A stretch of 64,000 nt of DNA, from contig NZ_CP119546.1 in assembly GCF_029277985.1 (NCBI RefSeq), forward strand, positions 620,001 through 684,000, in the 5' to 3' direction. The notes beneath the pieces were generated by a model, which was given only the letters and a program-made list of their open reading frames with translations, was not told where the DNA came from and ran no database searches. The position numbers and the translations under genes are program-made. Origin of the DNA: Providencia stuartii (GTDB taxonomy: Bacteria > Pseudomonadota > Gammaproteobacteria > Enterobacterales > Enterobacteriaceae). This document shows, piece after piece, positions 45,737-54,666 of this stretch (positions are counted from its first letter, which is position 1; the number at the start of each line of letters is the position of its first letter).

Positions 45737-47305
45737 TTATTCTGATAACTTTTCAGGGGGCGGTAAAATAGGTTGATTGAGTATGATTTTATTCTTTTTA
45801 CGGTATTTTTTTTCTGCTTTTGCTATTTTGATTTCCTCATTAAGCCCTTTGTAAGTTGAATAGCACATGATGAGCATTAATATTGAAAGTGGAATGGCTG
45901 TAGCCACTAATGCCGATTGTAAGCCGGATAGACCACCTGTAATGATCAGCACAATCGCGATAGCTGCAATAATCACTCCCCAAATTGTTTTGGTGATATG
46001 AGTTGGGTTTGGGTTTCCATTTTCACTCACCATACCCAGAACAAAAACCGCTGAGTTTGCTGAAGTAATAAAAAACACCATGACTAAAACCATTGCCAGT
46101 ATGCACAGGAAAGTACTCGCAGGAAAGTAATCTAAAAACTTGAAGAAGGCCGAAGTCACATCCGTTTTTACTGCCTCTGCTAACGCTTTTTGCCCCATAT
46201 TTTGGATCAAATGGATTGCTGATCCTCCCATAACGGCAAACCAAGCAAATGAGCCAAGGACCGGAATGAATACCGCACCAATCATAAATTCTTTAATTGT
46301 GCGGCCTTTAGAAATACGCGCAACGAAGCTACCCACTAATGGTGCCCATGCAATCCACCAACCAAAGTAAAACAGAGTCCAGTTAGCGATCCACGTACCA
46401 TCATTATAAGGTTCTGTGCGAAATGACATACTGACGAAATTTTGTGCGTAGTCACCAATACCTTGGAACAGTACTTTTAAGATGGTTTGTGTTGGGCCGG
46501 CAAATAAAATAAATCCCATCAATGCGAAAGCTAACAACATATTCAGGTTCGATAGGTGTTTGATGGCACCTTGTAAACCTGAAATTGTTGACGTGATATA
46601 AATAACGGTGACCACTGCAATGATCGCGATCTGTATCCAGATACTGACAGGCATTCCCCACAAGTAATTCATTCCGCTGTTAACTTGCAGTGTGCCAAAG
46701 CCTAGTGAGGTTGCAATCCCAATCACGATCGACAACACAACAATGACATCGACCCATTTACCGATAGACCCTTTGACTTTGTCGCCGATAAGCGGATAGA
46801 AAACAGAGCTAAGAGATGAAGGTAGTTTTTTCCTAAATTGAAAAAAAGCTAATGACACACCGACTAATGCATAGCACGCCCAAGCAGAAACTCCCCAGTG
46901 TAGATAGACATATTGCATGGCGGTTTTCGCCGCTTGTTCAGTATAGCCTGTTCCAATAGGTGGATTTATATAGTAGGAAACGGGTTCTGCCACTCCCCAA
47001 AATACGAGACTGATACCTATTGAAGCACTGAATAGCATGCCTATCCATGTTGCCGTACGGTATTCAGGGCGGTCATTATCATCACCGAGACGAATATGAC
47101 CAAACTTTGAAAAACCAAGGTACATACAAAAGCTAAAAAAGATAAAGACGGCTCCGAGTATAAACCAACCTAAGTTGTTATAGATAAAACCCAGAGAGGA
47201 ATTTGAAAATGCTTCGAGTTTGTCAGGTATAAACGCGCCTATGCTGATTAATAGCAGGCTAAAGGCGAGCGATACGTAAAATACAGATTTCTTATTATTC
47301 ATCAT
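45737..47305 (-). CDS. BCCT family betaine/carnitine/choline transporter
   Basis: A 522-residue transporter with about 12 transmembrane helices. The family signature is seen as WTLFYFGWWIAWAPLVGSFV with the tryptophan-rich substrate box (about residues 312-331), and GVSAWACYALVGVSLAFFQF follows the HWG motif of helix 3. BCCT proteins import trimethylammonium compounds. E. coli has the equivalent gene yeaV beside yeaWX and dmlA, so carnitine is the likely substrate here. The start at 47305 follows GGAG by seven bases. It is divergent from the carnitine oxygenase gene, with 288 bases between. Confidence 0.87.
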   Translation of the reverse strand: MMNNKKSVFYVSLAFSLLLISIGAFIPDKLEAFSNSSLGFIYNNLGWFILGAVFIFFSFCMYLGFSKFGHIRLGDDNDRPEYRTATWIGMLFSASIGISLVFWGVAEPVSYYINPPIGTGYTEQAAKTAMQYVYLHWGVSAWACYALVGVSLAFFQFRKKLPSSLSSVFYPLIGDKVKGSIGKWVDVIVVLSIVIGIATSLGFGTLQVNSGMNYLWGMPVSIWIQIAIIAVVTVIYITSTISGLQGAIKHLSNLNMLLAFALMGFILFAGPTQTILKVLFQGIGDYAQNFVSMSFRTEPYNDGTWIANWTLFYFGWWIAWAPLVGSFVARISKGRTIKEFMIGAVFIPVLGSFAWFAVMGGSAIHLIQNMGQKALAEAVKTDVTSAFFKFLDYFPASTFLCILAMVLVMVFFITSANSAVFVLGMVSENGNPNPTHITKTIWGVIIAAIAIVLIITGGLSGLQSALVATAIPLSILMLIMCYSTYKGLNEEIKIAKAEKKYRKKNKIILNQPILPPPEKLSE

Positions 47306-47593
47306 ACCTTTTCTCCAGTTGCTCACTTCTTTTTATGTCTTTTAATGAGAGTTGGTTGCAGGGAATGCTACTGTCGGTTTACAGAGAATATCCATGAAAA
47401 CATTGTGAGGTCAACAATTAATTAACCTAACGTTAACAATATATTTGAGAGTGATTTTATTATCTTGTTGATTTTAAATGGTTAATAAAATTATTCGAGG
47501 AGAGGTGTAATATTTTGTTTGATCATTATTGAGATCTGGATTAACATCCTCAAAAAATAATGTTAACTATAAGTTTACATAAGTGAGGTAGTT

Positions 47594-48721
47594 ATGAGCA
47601 ATGCAAAAAAAGTCATTTCGATTAATGATCACCTTGATATTGATAATGCATGGACTATCCCTGCACGTTATTACACTTCCGATGACGTATTTGAATTCGA
47701 AAAAGAAAATATCTTTGCTAACTCTTGGGTGTGTGTCGCTCATTGTAGTGAAGTCAAAGAGAAAAATGCCTACATCACTCGTCAGTTGATTGGCGAAAGT
47801 CTTGTTATTGTTCGTGGGCGTGATGATGTTTTGCGTGGCTTCTATAATGTATGCCCACACCGCGGTCACCAATTGATCAGTGGTGAAAGCGGTAAAATGA
47901 AGAATGTGATCACTTGCCCTTATCACGCTTGGGCATTCAAATTAGATGGCCAGTTGGCTCATGCAACAAACTGCGAGAATGTTAATAATTTTGATGCAGA
48001 TGCAATGACATTAAGTAGCTTCCATGTTGTTGAGCATGCAGGTTTTATTTATATCAACTTGACTGAAGGTGAACCTCAACCCATCGAGGAGCAATTACCT
48101 GGGTTAGCGGAGAAAATGGAAGAAGCCTGTTCAGTGATCCGTGATCTCAAGTTAGCTGCTCGTTTTGTCAGTCATACACCTGCTAACTGGAAAACGATTG
48201 TTGATAACTATATTGAGTGTTATCACTGCCCTACGAACCATGTGAGTTTCGCCAGTTCTGTTGACGTCAATGTGTACGAACACCAATTGAATGAGAACTG
48301 GACTGTACAAATTGGTAAAGCTAAGCCTTCTGAGTCTTCTTATCAGTTCGATGAATCGGTCGTTAATCCGCGTTTCTTCGGGTTTTGGATTTGGCCAAGC
48401 ACCATGTTCAATATGCCTCCAGGTGGCGATTTCATGACCGTTATTTATGAATTCCCAGCCAATGCGGGTGAAACCTTACAACATTATGATATTTATTTCT
48501 TAAATGAAGAGCTGACGGAATATCAGAAAAATTTAATTGAATGGTATCGCACCGTTTTCCGTCCGGAAGATTTGCGTTTAGTTGAAAGCGTACAAAAAGG
48601 ATTACGTTCTCGTGGTTATCGCGGACAAGGCCGGATCATGGCAGATAGGCAGCGTAGTGGCATCAGTGAACACGGCGTCGCGCACTTCCATAAGTTAATT
48701 GCGACTGCGCATACTGAGTAA
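47594..48721 (+). CDS. cntA: Carnitine monooxygenase oxygenase subunit (CntA/YeaW)
   Basis: A 375-residue Rieske-type oxygenase. The [2Fe-2S] ligands are C87, H89, C108 and H111 (CPHRGH and CPYHAW). The mononuclear iron ligands are H211 and H216 in DNYIECYHCPTNH. The bridging position has Glu 208 instead of the Asp usual in Rieske oxygenases, a known mark of CntA/YeaW. With CntB it cleaves L-carnitine to trimethylamine and malic semialdehyde using O2 and NAD(P)H. It heads the operon cntA, aldehyde dehydrogenase, cntB. The gene name rests on these residues and context. Confidence 0.9.
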   Translation: MSNAKKVISINDHLDIDNAWTIPARYYTSDDVFEFEKENIFANSWVCVAHCSEVKEKNAYITRQLIGESLVIVRGRDDVLRGFYNVCPHRGHQLISGESGKMKNVITCPYHAWAFKLDGQLAHATNCENVNNFDADAMTLSSFHVVEHAGFIYINLTEGEPQPIEEQLPGLAEKMEEACSVIRDLKLAARFVSHTPANWKTIVDNYIECYHCPTNHVSFASSVDVNVYEHQLNENWTVQIGKAKPSESSYQFDESVVNPRFFGFWIWPSTMFNMPPGGDFMTVIYEFPANAGETLQHYDIYFLNEELTEYQKNLIEWYRTVFRPEDLRLVESVQKGLRSRGYRGQGRIMADRQRSGISEHGVAHFHKLIATAHTE

Positions 48722-48746
48722 AGCAGGCCGATCAGGGGAATAATAC

Positions 48747-50195
48747 ATGAATAGGTTAAGTAATCCCGCTTTGTTCCGTCAGTCCTGCTATATCAATGGT
48801 CAGTGGGTAGATAGCGCTAAAACGCTAACGGTCACAAACCCTGTAGATCAGTCTGTGCTGGGAACTATTCCCAGCCTTTCGGTTGAACAGGTCAATGATG
48901 CGATCATTCAAGCCCATGAAGGGATGCTCAGTTGGAGTAAACTGACAGCAAAACAGCGTTCTATTATTCTACATCGTTGGTTTACTTTAATAGAAGCTAA
49001 CGTTGATGATTTAGGTTTGCTGATGACTTTAGAGCAGGGTAAACCTTTCAATGAGGCGAAAGGTGAAATTCGCTATGCGGCTTCATTTATAGAATGGTTT
49101 GCCGAGGAGGGGAAACGAGTTTATGGCGAGACGATCCCACAAACGGTCACGAGCAATCGAATTTTAACTATCAAGCAGCCTATTGGTGTGTGTAGTGCTA
49201 TCACTCCGTGGAACTTTCCTGCGGCGATGATCACGCGTAAAGCTGCGCCTGCACTGGCTGCGGGGTGTAGCATGCTTATCAAGCCTGCTAGCGAAACGCC
49301 GTTTACGGCATTAGCCCTCGCTGAATTAGCAGCACAAGCGGGGATCCCTGCTGGTGTTTTTAATGTTGTTACAGGGGAGTCTCGTGTTTTAGGCGAATTA
49401 CTCACACGGCACCCGTTAATCAGTAAATTCTCTTTTACCGGTTCAACACAGGTTGGGCGCCAGCTGTATGAGCAGTGTGCATCAACCATTAAAAAGACGT
49501 CCTTAGAATTGGGTGGGAATGCGCCGTTTATTGTGTTTGATGATGCTGATATCGATAAAGCTGTCAGTAGCGCAATACAGGCTAAGTTCCGTAATGGTGG
49601 GCAAACATGTGTTTGTGTGAATCGTTTCTATATCCATGATGCGATTTACGAACAGTTTCTCACAAAGTTTGTCGCTAAAGTGAGCCAGTTACGTGTTGGT
49701 AATGGCCTAGATGAAGGCACTGATATCGGGCCTATGATTACATCTCGTGCTATTGAAGGCATGCATGCATTAGTCGACGACGCTATCGCAAAAGGCGCAC
49801 GGAAACTGACATTAGGTAATGAAATTGCCGAACAAGGTCATTTTATTAACCCGAAAGTATTGGTGGATGTTGATGATTCTATGGATATTGTGCATGAGGA
49901 AATCTTTGGTCCTATTGCTGCCATGATCCGTTTTCATGATGAAGATGAAGTTATTCGTCGAGCGAATGCGACGATCTATGGCTTGGCTGCTTATTTCTTT
50001 TCAAAAGATATTGGTCGTGTCTATCGTGTCGCTGAAAAGCTACAAAGTGGCATGGTTGGGATTAACACTGGCATGATCTCGAATGAGGTTGCACCGTTTG
50101 GTGGTGTTAAGCAGTCAGGTTTAGGCAAGGAGGGTTCTCGCTATGGTATTGAGGATTATCTCACCGTGAAATATTTGTGTATTGATATTGCTTAG
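48747..50195 (+). CDS. Aldehyde dehydrogenase, probable malic semialdehyde dehydrogenase
   Basis: A 482-residue aldehyde dehydrogenase of the GabD-like group. Landmarks are AITPWNFPAAMITRK (residues about 145-159), FTGSTQVGRQL, the general base Glu in SLELGGNAPFIVFDD (about 251-265) and catalytic Cys in NGGQTCVCVNRF (about 284-295). Between cntA and cntB it should oxidise malic semialdehyde, the carbon product of carnitine cleavage, to malate. A succinate semialdehyde specificity cannot be excluded from sequence alone. Gaps to its neighbours are 25 and 29 bases. Confidence 0.85.
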   Translation: MNRLSNPALFRQSCYINGQWVDSAKTLTVTNPVDQSVLGTIPSLSVEQVNDAIIQAHEGMLSWSKLTAKQRSIILHRWFTLIEANVDDLGLLMTLEQGKPFNEAKGEIRYAASFIEWFAEEGKRVYGETIPQTVTSNRILTIKQPIGVCSAITPWNFPAAMITRKAAPALAAGCSMLIKPASETPFTALALAELAAQAGIPAGVFNVVTGESRVLGELLTRHPLISKFSFTGSTQVGRQLYEQCASTIKKTSLELGGNAPFIVFDDADIDKAVSSAIQAKFRNGGQTCVCVNRFYIHDAIYEQFLTKFVAKVSQLRVGNGLDEGTDIGPMITSRAIEGMHALVDDAIAKGARKLTLGNEIAEQGHFINPKVLVDVDDSMDIVHEEIFGPIAAMIRFHDEDEVIRRANATIYGLAAYFFSKDIGRVYRVAEKLQSGMVGINTGMISNEVAPFGGVKQSGLGKEGSRYGIEDYLTVKYLCIDIA

Positions 50196-50224
50196 CCAGT
50201 AATTAAGTGAAAGAGGGAATTGTG

Positions 50225-51178
50225 ATGAGCCAGCAAAAAATTGCCGTGACGGTTAGCCGCATAGAGCAGCTCACCCCAACCATTAAGCTGTTCGAATTTG
50301 CGGCAAAAGATAGCGTGTTCGAACCTTTTAGTGCGGGAAGCCATATCACAGTACATATGAATGAAGAAAAGGGGCTAAAGCGTGCTTATTCATTAATCAG
50401 TGATCCTAATAACCCGCATCACTACTGTATCTCAGTATTGCGTGATGAGAACTCGAAAGGGGGCTCGGCGTATATGCACGAGCAACTGTTTGAGGGGGAT
50501 TCACTATATTTATCGCCCGCTGAAAATTATTTCTCACTGGTCGGTGACAGTTCCTGTAAACATATCTTAATTGCTGGTGGAATTGGTATTACCCCATTTT
50601 TATCCTATTTATATGAATTAGAAAAAATGGGACTGGATTTTGAATTGCATTACTGTTTTCGCGATCAAAAGACGGCGGCGTTTGTGGAACTGCTTCAACA
50701 ACGCATTGGAGAACGTCTTTATCTTTATGATAACAGTCAGGGCAAGCGTTTATCAGTAGAACAGTTGGTACAAGCACAGCCTGAGAATAGCCATATTTAT
50801 GTTTGTGGGCCTGAAACCTTGATTAATGCGGTCATTGAACACGGTTATGCGCATTTAGGTGAATCTAAAGTACATTTCGAAAACTTTGGTGAAGTCGCTA
50901 GTGAAGGTGATGCATTTGAAGTTTATTTTCAACGTTCTGGTTTTAGCTTGATGATTAACGAAGGGACGTCAATCTTACAGGCAATCGAGGCAGATAAACG
51001 CATTCAGGTAGAGTGTATGTGCCGTAATGGTGTATGTGGGACTTGCGAAACGGCTATTTTAGAAGGGGAAGCGGATCATCGGGACCATTATCTTGACGAT
51101 GATGAACGCGCACAGCAAAAGACCATGATGTTATGCGTTTCTCGCGCTAAAACTAAACGGCTAGTGTTAGATTTATAA
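50225..51178 (+). CDS. cntB: Carnitine monooxygenase reductase subunit (CntB/YeaX)
   Basis: A 317-residue class IA-type reductase. The N-terminal flavin domain has RAYSLISDP (about residues 53-61), the NAD(P) domain has HILIAGGIGITPFLSYL (about 111-127) and VCGPETLI, and the C-terminal plant-type [2Fe-2S] domain has VECMCRNGVCGTCETAI and a last Cys in MLCVSRAK. It passes electrons from NAD(P)H to CntA. The ATG at 50225 is taken, with GAGGG about seven bases upstream; a GTG at 50207 is the alternative. A terminator follows. Confidence 0.9.
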   Translation: MSQQKIAVTVSRIEQLTPTIKLFEFAAKDSVFEPFSAGSHITVHMNEEKGLKRAYSLISDPNNPHHYCISVLRDENSKGGSAYMHEQLFEGDSLYLSPAENYFSLVGDSSCKHILIAGGIGITPFLSYLYELEKMGLDFELHYCFRDQKTAAFVELLQQRIGERLYLYDNSQGKRLSVEQLVQAQPENSHIYVCGPETLINAVIEHGYAHLGESKVHFENFGEVASEGDAFEVYFQRSGFSLMINEGTSILQAIEADKRIQVECMCRNGVCGTCETAILEGEADHRDHYLDDDERAQQKTMMLCVSRAKTKRLVLDL

Positions 51179-51195
51179 GCTTTTTATCGACTAGG

Positions 51196-51218
51196 CAGCC
51201 CCAACATGGGGCTGTTTT
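51196..51218. terminator. Terminator between cntB and the convergent regulator gene
   Basis: CAGCCCC (51196-51202) and GGGGCTG (51208-51214) pair perfectly around AACAT, followed by four T residues. It likely ends the cnt operon and may also serve the regulator coming from the right. Confidence 0.85.
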
Positions 51219-51221
51219 CTA

Positions 51222-52151
51222 TTATTTGAGCTGGAACATCAGAAAAGGTTGTTGTTCATTATCCAGATGATAAGCGGCGCTGATATATTTTCCTTGAAAA
51301 TGAATATGATCACTGCCTTTATGATAGATGCCTTCTAGCCATGATTTGTGATTGATGGCTAATTGATAGAGTAAGCGTTGTAGCTCTAAATAATCGATAT
51401 CCGTATTCTGACTTTCAAGATTACTGGCTAATATTTCACCTGCTTTATCCGTAAAGACGACCAGATGGTCAAAGTGGGCCAATAGCACATCAAAATAGCA
51501 TTTGATTTTACGTAATCTGAGTTCAGTATTTTTACGTTCGGTATTATCAAGACTAATACCAACTAATTTAGTGACTTTACCATTGGGGCCTTTCACACCC
51601 GTTGCGCGCGATGTGATCCAGCGATATTGATCATCCCATGCAATTTTAAAATCCATCTCATGAGCACCGCCCTCGCGAATAATTTTTGAGTAACCACTCA
51701 CGAGTTTATCTTTTGATTCTTGGTTCATTAGTGCCCAAAAGTCATCATTGGTGGTGATTTTGATGCCATAAACATCTTCAACATTATCAGAATAATTGAG
51801 TTCGCCCGTCAGTAAGTCCCACTCCCAAGTGACAATTTCGGTGGATTCTTGAAGATGTACTTCATTGATATTACGTGCAATTGTAGGATGGCTTGCTGCC
51901 GGTGCGTGGTTGACATAACCATACTTGAGCCATATTTTATCGACATTCAGCAACTGAGCTAATTTTTCAAGGTTGTTCTCATCAATCATACCGCCTTTTG
52001 TCCATTTATTGACGGCTGTCCGAGAAACACCTAGTGTTTCAGCGGCTTTTAACTGGCTCATTTTTTGTTGTTTCAATAAGGCCAGCAAACGTTGTCCAAA
52101 TGTTTGCGTGTCTGTCATCGGCTCATGTCCACCTTTTATTGATTCATTCAT
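51222..52151 (-). CDS. HTH and PAS domain transcriptional regulator
   Basis: A 309-residue regulator with an N-terminal XRE-like helix-turn-helix (MSQLKAAETLGVSRTAVNKW, residues 32-51) and a PAS fold (about 104-215, including NVEDVYGI and the C-terminal VGISLDNTERKNTE), then a second PAS-like region (about 220-309). The combination suggests a soluble sensor whose PAS domain binds a ligand. It follows the LysR gene with an eight-base overlap, so the two regulators are cotranscribed. It probably governs the carnitine genes, but no direct evidence exists. A shorter start at about 52118 (MTDTQTF) is possible. Confidence 0.75.
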   Translation of the reverse strand: MNESIKGGHEPMTDTQTFGQRLLALLKQQKMSQLKAAETLGVSRTAVNKWTKGGMIDENNLEKLAQLLNVDKIWLKYGYVNHAPAASHPTIARNINEVHLQESTEIVTWEWDLLTGELNYSDNVEDVYGIKITTNDDFWALMNQESKDKLVSGYSKIIREGGAHEMDFKIAWDDQYRWITSRATGVKGPNGKVTKLVGISLDNTERKNTELRLRKIKCYFDVLLAHFDHLVVFTDKAGEILASNLESQNTDIDYLELQRLLYQLAINHKSWLEGIYHKGSDHIHFQGKYISAAYHLDNEQQPFLMFQLK

Positions 52152-53067
52152 CCTGAAATTGACTCGGTAAATGCTTTGATAAATATTGTTCTAAATTTTC
52201 AATAAAAACCCGTAAATTGGCGTTATTTCGCACTGTTCGTGAATAAACCGCGTACACGTCGGCAGGCTGACTCCATTGAGGCAGTACACGGATTAATTGT
52301 TCATTTTGGAGCTCTGGTAAGACACTCCATAGAGAGCGTAATAAGATGCCTTCACCACCAATACACCACTGTTTTGCAACGTCACCATTATTCACCATCA
52401 GCTTACTATTCGGCGTTACTGTCATACTTTCTGTTTGATGTTGTAGTTTCCACTGAGAAGGTGCCTGATTGCGTTCTTTAATCGTAATACAAAAATGTTG
52501 TTTTTCTAATTCTTGAGGGTGATTTGGGCAACGATATTTTTTTAAATAAGAGGGGGCAGCACAAAGAATACGTGTGTTTTTCGCAATACGTTTCGCGATG
52601 AAATGTTCAGGAATGATGCCGCCAATACAGATATCCAAGTCAATGTTTTCACTAATTATATCAATAGAACGATCAGTTAATGTCAGATCGATACCCAATA
52701 AGGGATAGTGAGCGCGTAATGACAAAATAAACGGGTTTAGGTAGGCGCTACCAAATCCAGTGCTACAACTTACTCTTAATTCACCGCGGATCTCTTCTCG
52801 ACAAGCTTTTAGTTCATTGTGCATGTCATTGAGTTCTTGTAGGAGTATTTCTCCACTTTTCAGGACAATGCGTCCTTCATGGGTTAAATTGATTGAGCGA
52901 GCCGCACGGAGAAATAAAGGGTGCCCTAGATTTTCTTCGAGTAATTTGATGCGTTTAGAGACATAAGCGGGTGAAACAAGCAGTTGTTCTGCGGCCCGTG
53001 AAAAACTCATCAACCGAGCGACGGTCACAAAAACTTTAATGTCTTCCAATGCAGGTAGCTTGTTCAT
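52144..53067 (-). CDS. LysR family transcriptional regulator (DmlR-like)
   Basis: A 307-residue LysR regulator with an N-terminal winged helix (ALEDIKVFVTVARLMSFSRA, residues 6-25, and SPAYVSKRIKLLEENLGHPLF) and a C-terminal periplasmic-binding-like effector domain (ELRVSCSTGFGSAYLNPF onward). It is divergent from the D-malate dehydrogenase gene with 107 bases between, the same layout as dmlR and dmlA in E. coli, so D-malate or a related acid is the likely effector. The ATG at 53067 gives a typical LysR N-terminus; a TTG at 53082 is the alternative. Confidence 0.85.
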   Translation of the reverse strand: MNKLPALEDIKVFVTVARLMSFSRAAEQLLVSPAYVSKRIKLLEENLGHPLFLRAARSINLTHEGRIVLKSGEILLQELNDMHNELKACREEIRGELRVSCSTGFGSAYLNPFILSLRAHYPLLGIDLTLTDRSIDIISENIDLDICIGGIIPEHFIAKRIAKNTRILCAAPSYLKKYRCPNHPQELEKQHFCITIKERNQAPSQWKLQHQTESMTVTPNSKLMVNNGDVAKQWCIGGEGILLRSLWSVLPELQNEQLIRVLPQWSQPADVYAVYSRTVRNNANLRVFIENLEQYLSKHLPSQFQDE

Positions 53068-53174
53068 AGTTTGTAAACCCAAAGATTACACTTCGACGCT
53101 ATACTTTATCACAGCAACTCATAAACTGGTGATCTTACTCGCTGATAAAATCACTGTTGTGGGAGATTCGTGCC

Positions 53175-54242
53175 ATGTCACAATTTAATATTGCGGTCAT
53201 TCCTGGGGATGGAATTGGAACTGAAGTTATTCCTGAAGGATTAAAAGTATTAGAAGCGGCTGCCAGTAAGCATCAAATCTCATTTAACTTTACCCATTTC
53301 GACTGGTCTTGTGAAACCTATCATCGCACAGGGCGTATGATGCCTGAAGATGGTTTAGAGCAATTAAAAAAATTTGATGCTATTTTTCTAGGGGCTGTAG
53401 GCTTTCCGGGGGTGCCTGACCATATTTCACTTTGGGGATTGTTATTGCCTATTCGCCGCGCATTTAACCAGTACGTTAATTTACGCCCCGTACGCCTATT
53501 TGAAGGAATTCAGTCGCCTTTAGCGGGTAAAAAACCGGGTGATATCGATTTTTATGTGGTACGTGAAAACGTGGAAGGCGAATACTCCGCTATTGGGGGA
53601 ATTCAATATGAAGGCACGGAAGATGAAGTCGTATCCCAGCAAAGTATTTTTACCCGTAAAGGCACTGACCGGATATTAAAATATGCCTTTGAACTGGCAC
53701 AATCACGGGAGAAAAAGCATTTAAGCTCAGCGACTAAGTCAAACGGTTTGTTTCACTCCATGCCGTATTGGGATAGTCGTTTCGCTGCGATGTCAAAACA
53801 CTATCCTGACGTTAAAGTCGATCAGTTTCATATTGATATTTTTGCCGCGAATTTGGTGAGGATGCCTGAATTTTACGATGTGGTGGTTGGTTCCAACTTG
53901 TTTGGGGATATTTTGTCTGACTTAGGACCTGCTTGCACTGGCACAATTGCTATTGCACCTTCGGCGAATATTAACCCTGAAAAACTGTTCCCATCAATGT
54001 TTGAACCTGTTCATGGCTCAGCGCCGGATATTGCGGGTAAAAATATTGCTAATCCTATCGGGACGATTTGGGCCGCGGCGATGATGATGCAACATTTGGA
54101 CTGCCCACACATGCACGATACCATCATGCATGCAGTGGAAACAGTGATAAAAGAGCGTCGCCATTTAACTCGAGATATGGGCGGTAGCGCGAGTACGCAA
54201 CAACTCGGGCAAGCCATCGCTGAAATGATTTTAGCGAATTAG
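53175..54242 (+). CDS. dmlA: D-malate dehydrogenase (decarboxylating), tartrate dehydrogenase family
   Basis: A 355-residue member of the isocitrate/isopropylmalate dehydrogenase superfamily (E. coli DmlA 361). NAD binding and catalysis are seen in IAVIPGDGIGTEVIPEG (residues 6-22), LRPVRLFEGIQSPL, VVRENVEGEYS, the metal-binding Asp in VVGSNLFGDILSDLGPA, and FEPVHGSAPDIAGK. It converts D-malate to pyruvate and CO2. In this context it would finish carnitine breakdown, since cleavage of R-configured L-carnitine leads to the R (D) form of malate. The ATG at 53175 follows GGGAGA. Confidence 0.88.
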   Translation: MSQFNIAVIPGDGIGTEVIPEGLKVLEAAASKHQISFNFTHFDWSCETYHRTGRMMPEDGLEQLKKFDAIFLGAVGFPGVPDHISLWGLLLPIRRAFNQYVNLRPVRLFEGIQSPLAGKKPGDIDFYVVRENVEGEYSAIGGIQYEGTEDEVVSQQSIFTRKGTDRILKYAFELAQSREKKHLSSATKSNGLFHSMPYWDSRFAAMSKHYPDVKVDQFHIDIFAANLVRMPEFYDVVVGSNLFGDILSDLGPACTGTIAIAPSANINPEKLFPSMFEPVHGSAPDIAGKNIANPIGTIWAAAMMMQHLDCPHMHDTIMHAVETVIKERRHLTRDMGGSASTQQLGQAIAEMILAN

Positions 54243-54480
54243 CCTTATCCTTATAATGTGGCTGAGCGTTATCGCACTATCTTGTTTACACCTGTTCACG
54301 TCAGCCTAGGGATTTGCCAACCTAGGTTGATGATGTCAGGCTTTGATTGTTTATAACCCCAAGATCTGAGAAAATAGCCGCCAATTTCGATTAACAAGAC
54401 GGATTTGCTGAGCTAAGAGCCACCTATTGCCTCTCCTAATGCATGTACAAATCTGTATTCAGACAAAAAAGAACGGTTAA

Positions 54481-54573
54481 ATGGCAGATCAGAATTTTCT
54501 ACATGAAGTCAACGCGCGCAGGACATTTGCAATTATTTCCCACCCTGATGCCGCCCAGCCTTTCAACGCTTAA
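54481..54573 (+). pseudogene. prfC: prfC 5' fragment truncated by ICE insertion
   Basis: A reading frame begins ATGGCAGATCAG and translates as MADQNFLHEVNARRTFAIIS then HPDA (residues 21-24), which is the N-terminus of peptide chain release factor 3. In intact PrfC the next residues are the P-loop GKTT, but here the frame reads AQPFNA and stops at 54571. The native gene is therefore cut after codon 24 by foreign DNA. Synteny agrees, since rsmC-holD-rimI lies upstream as in E. coli. SXT-type elements restore prfC at the other junction with an element-supplied 5' end, which should lie outside this window. Confidence 0.92.
54526..54552. mobile_element. attL: Left ICE attachment junction (attL) in prfC
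   Basis: The prfC-matching sequence GCAATTATTTCCCACCCTGA continues to GATGCC at about 54552, after which the coding frame leaves the PrfC family. SXT/R391 elements recombine within a short common core at this same place in prfC, so the core lies within this interval. The exact boundaries need the attR or an empty site for comparison. Confidence 0.8.
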
Positions 54574-54666
54574 AATCACCTTTCATTGCACACCACAATC
54601 ACATCTCTACGTACTGAATTTAAAGGCTTTTTGTCTTTTTCTCGTTTATTTGCTTTTCAATGATGT

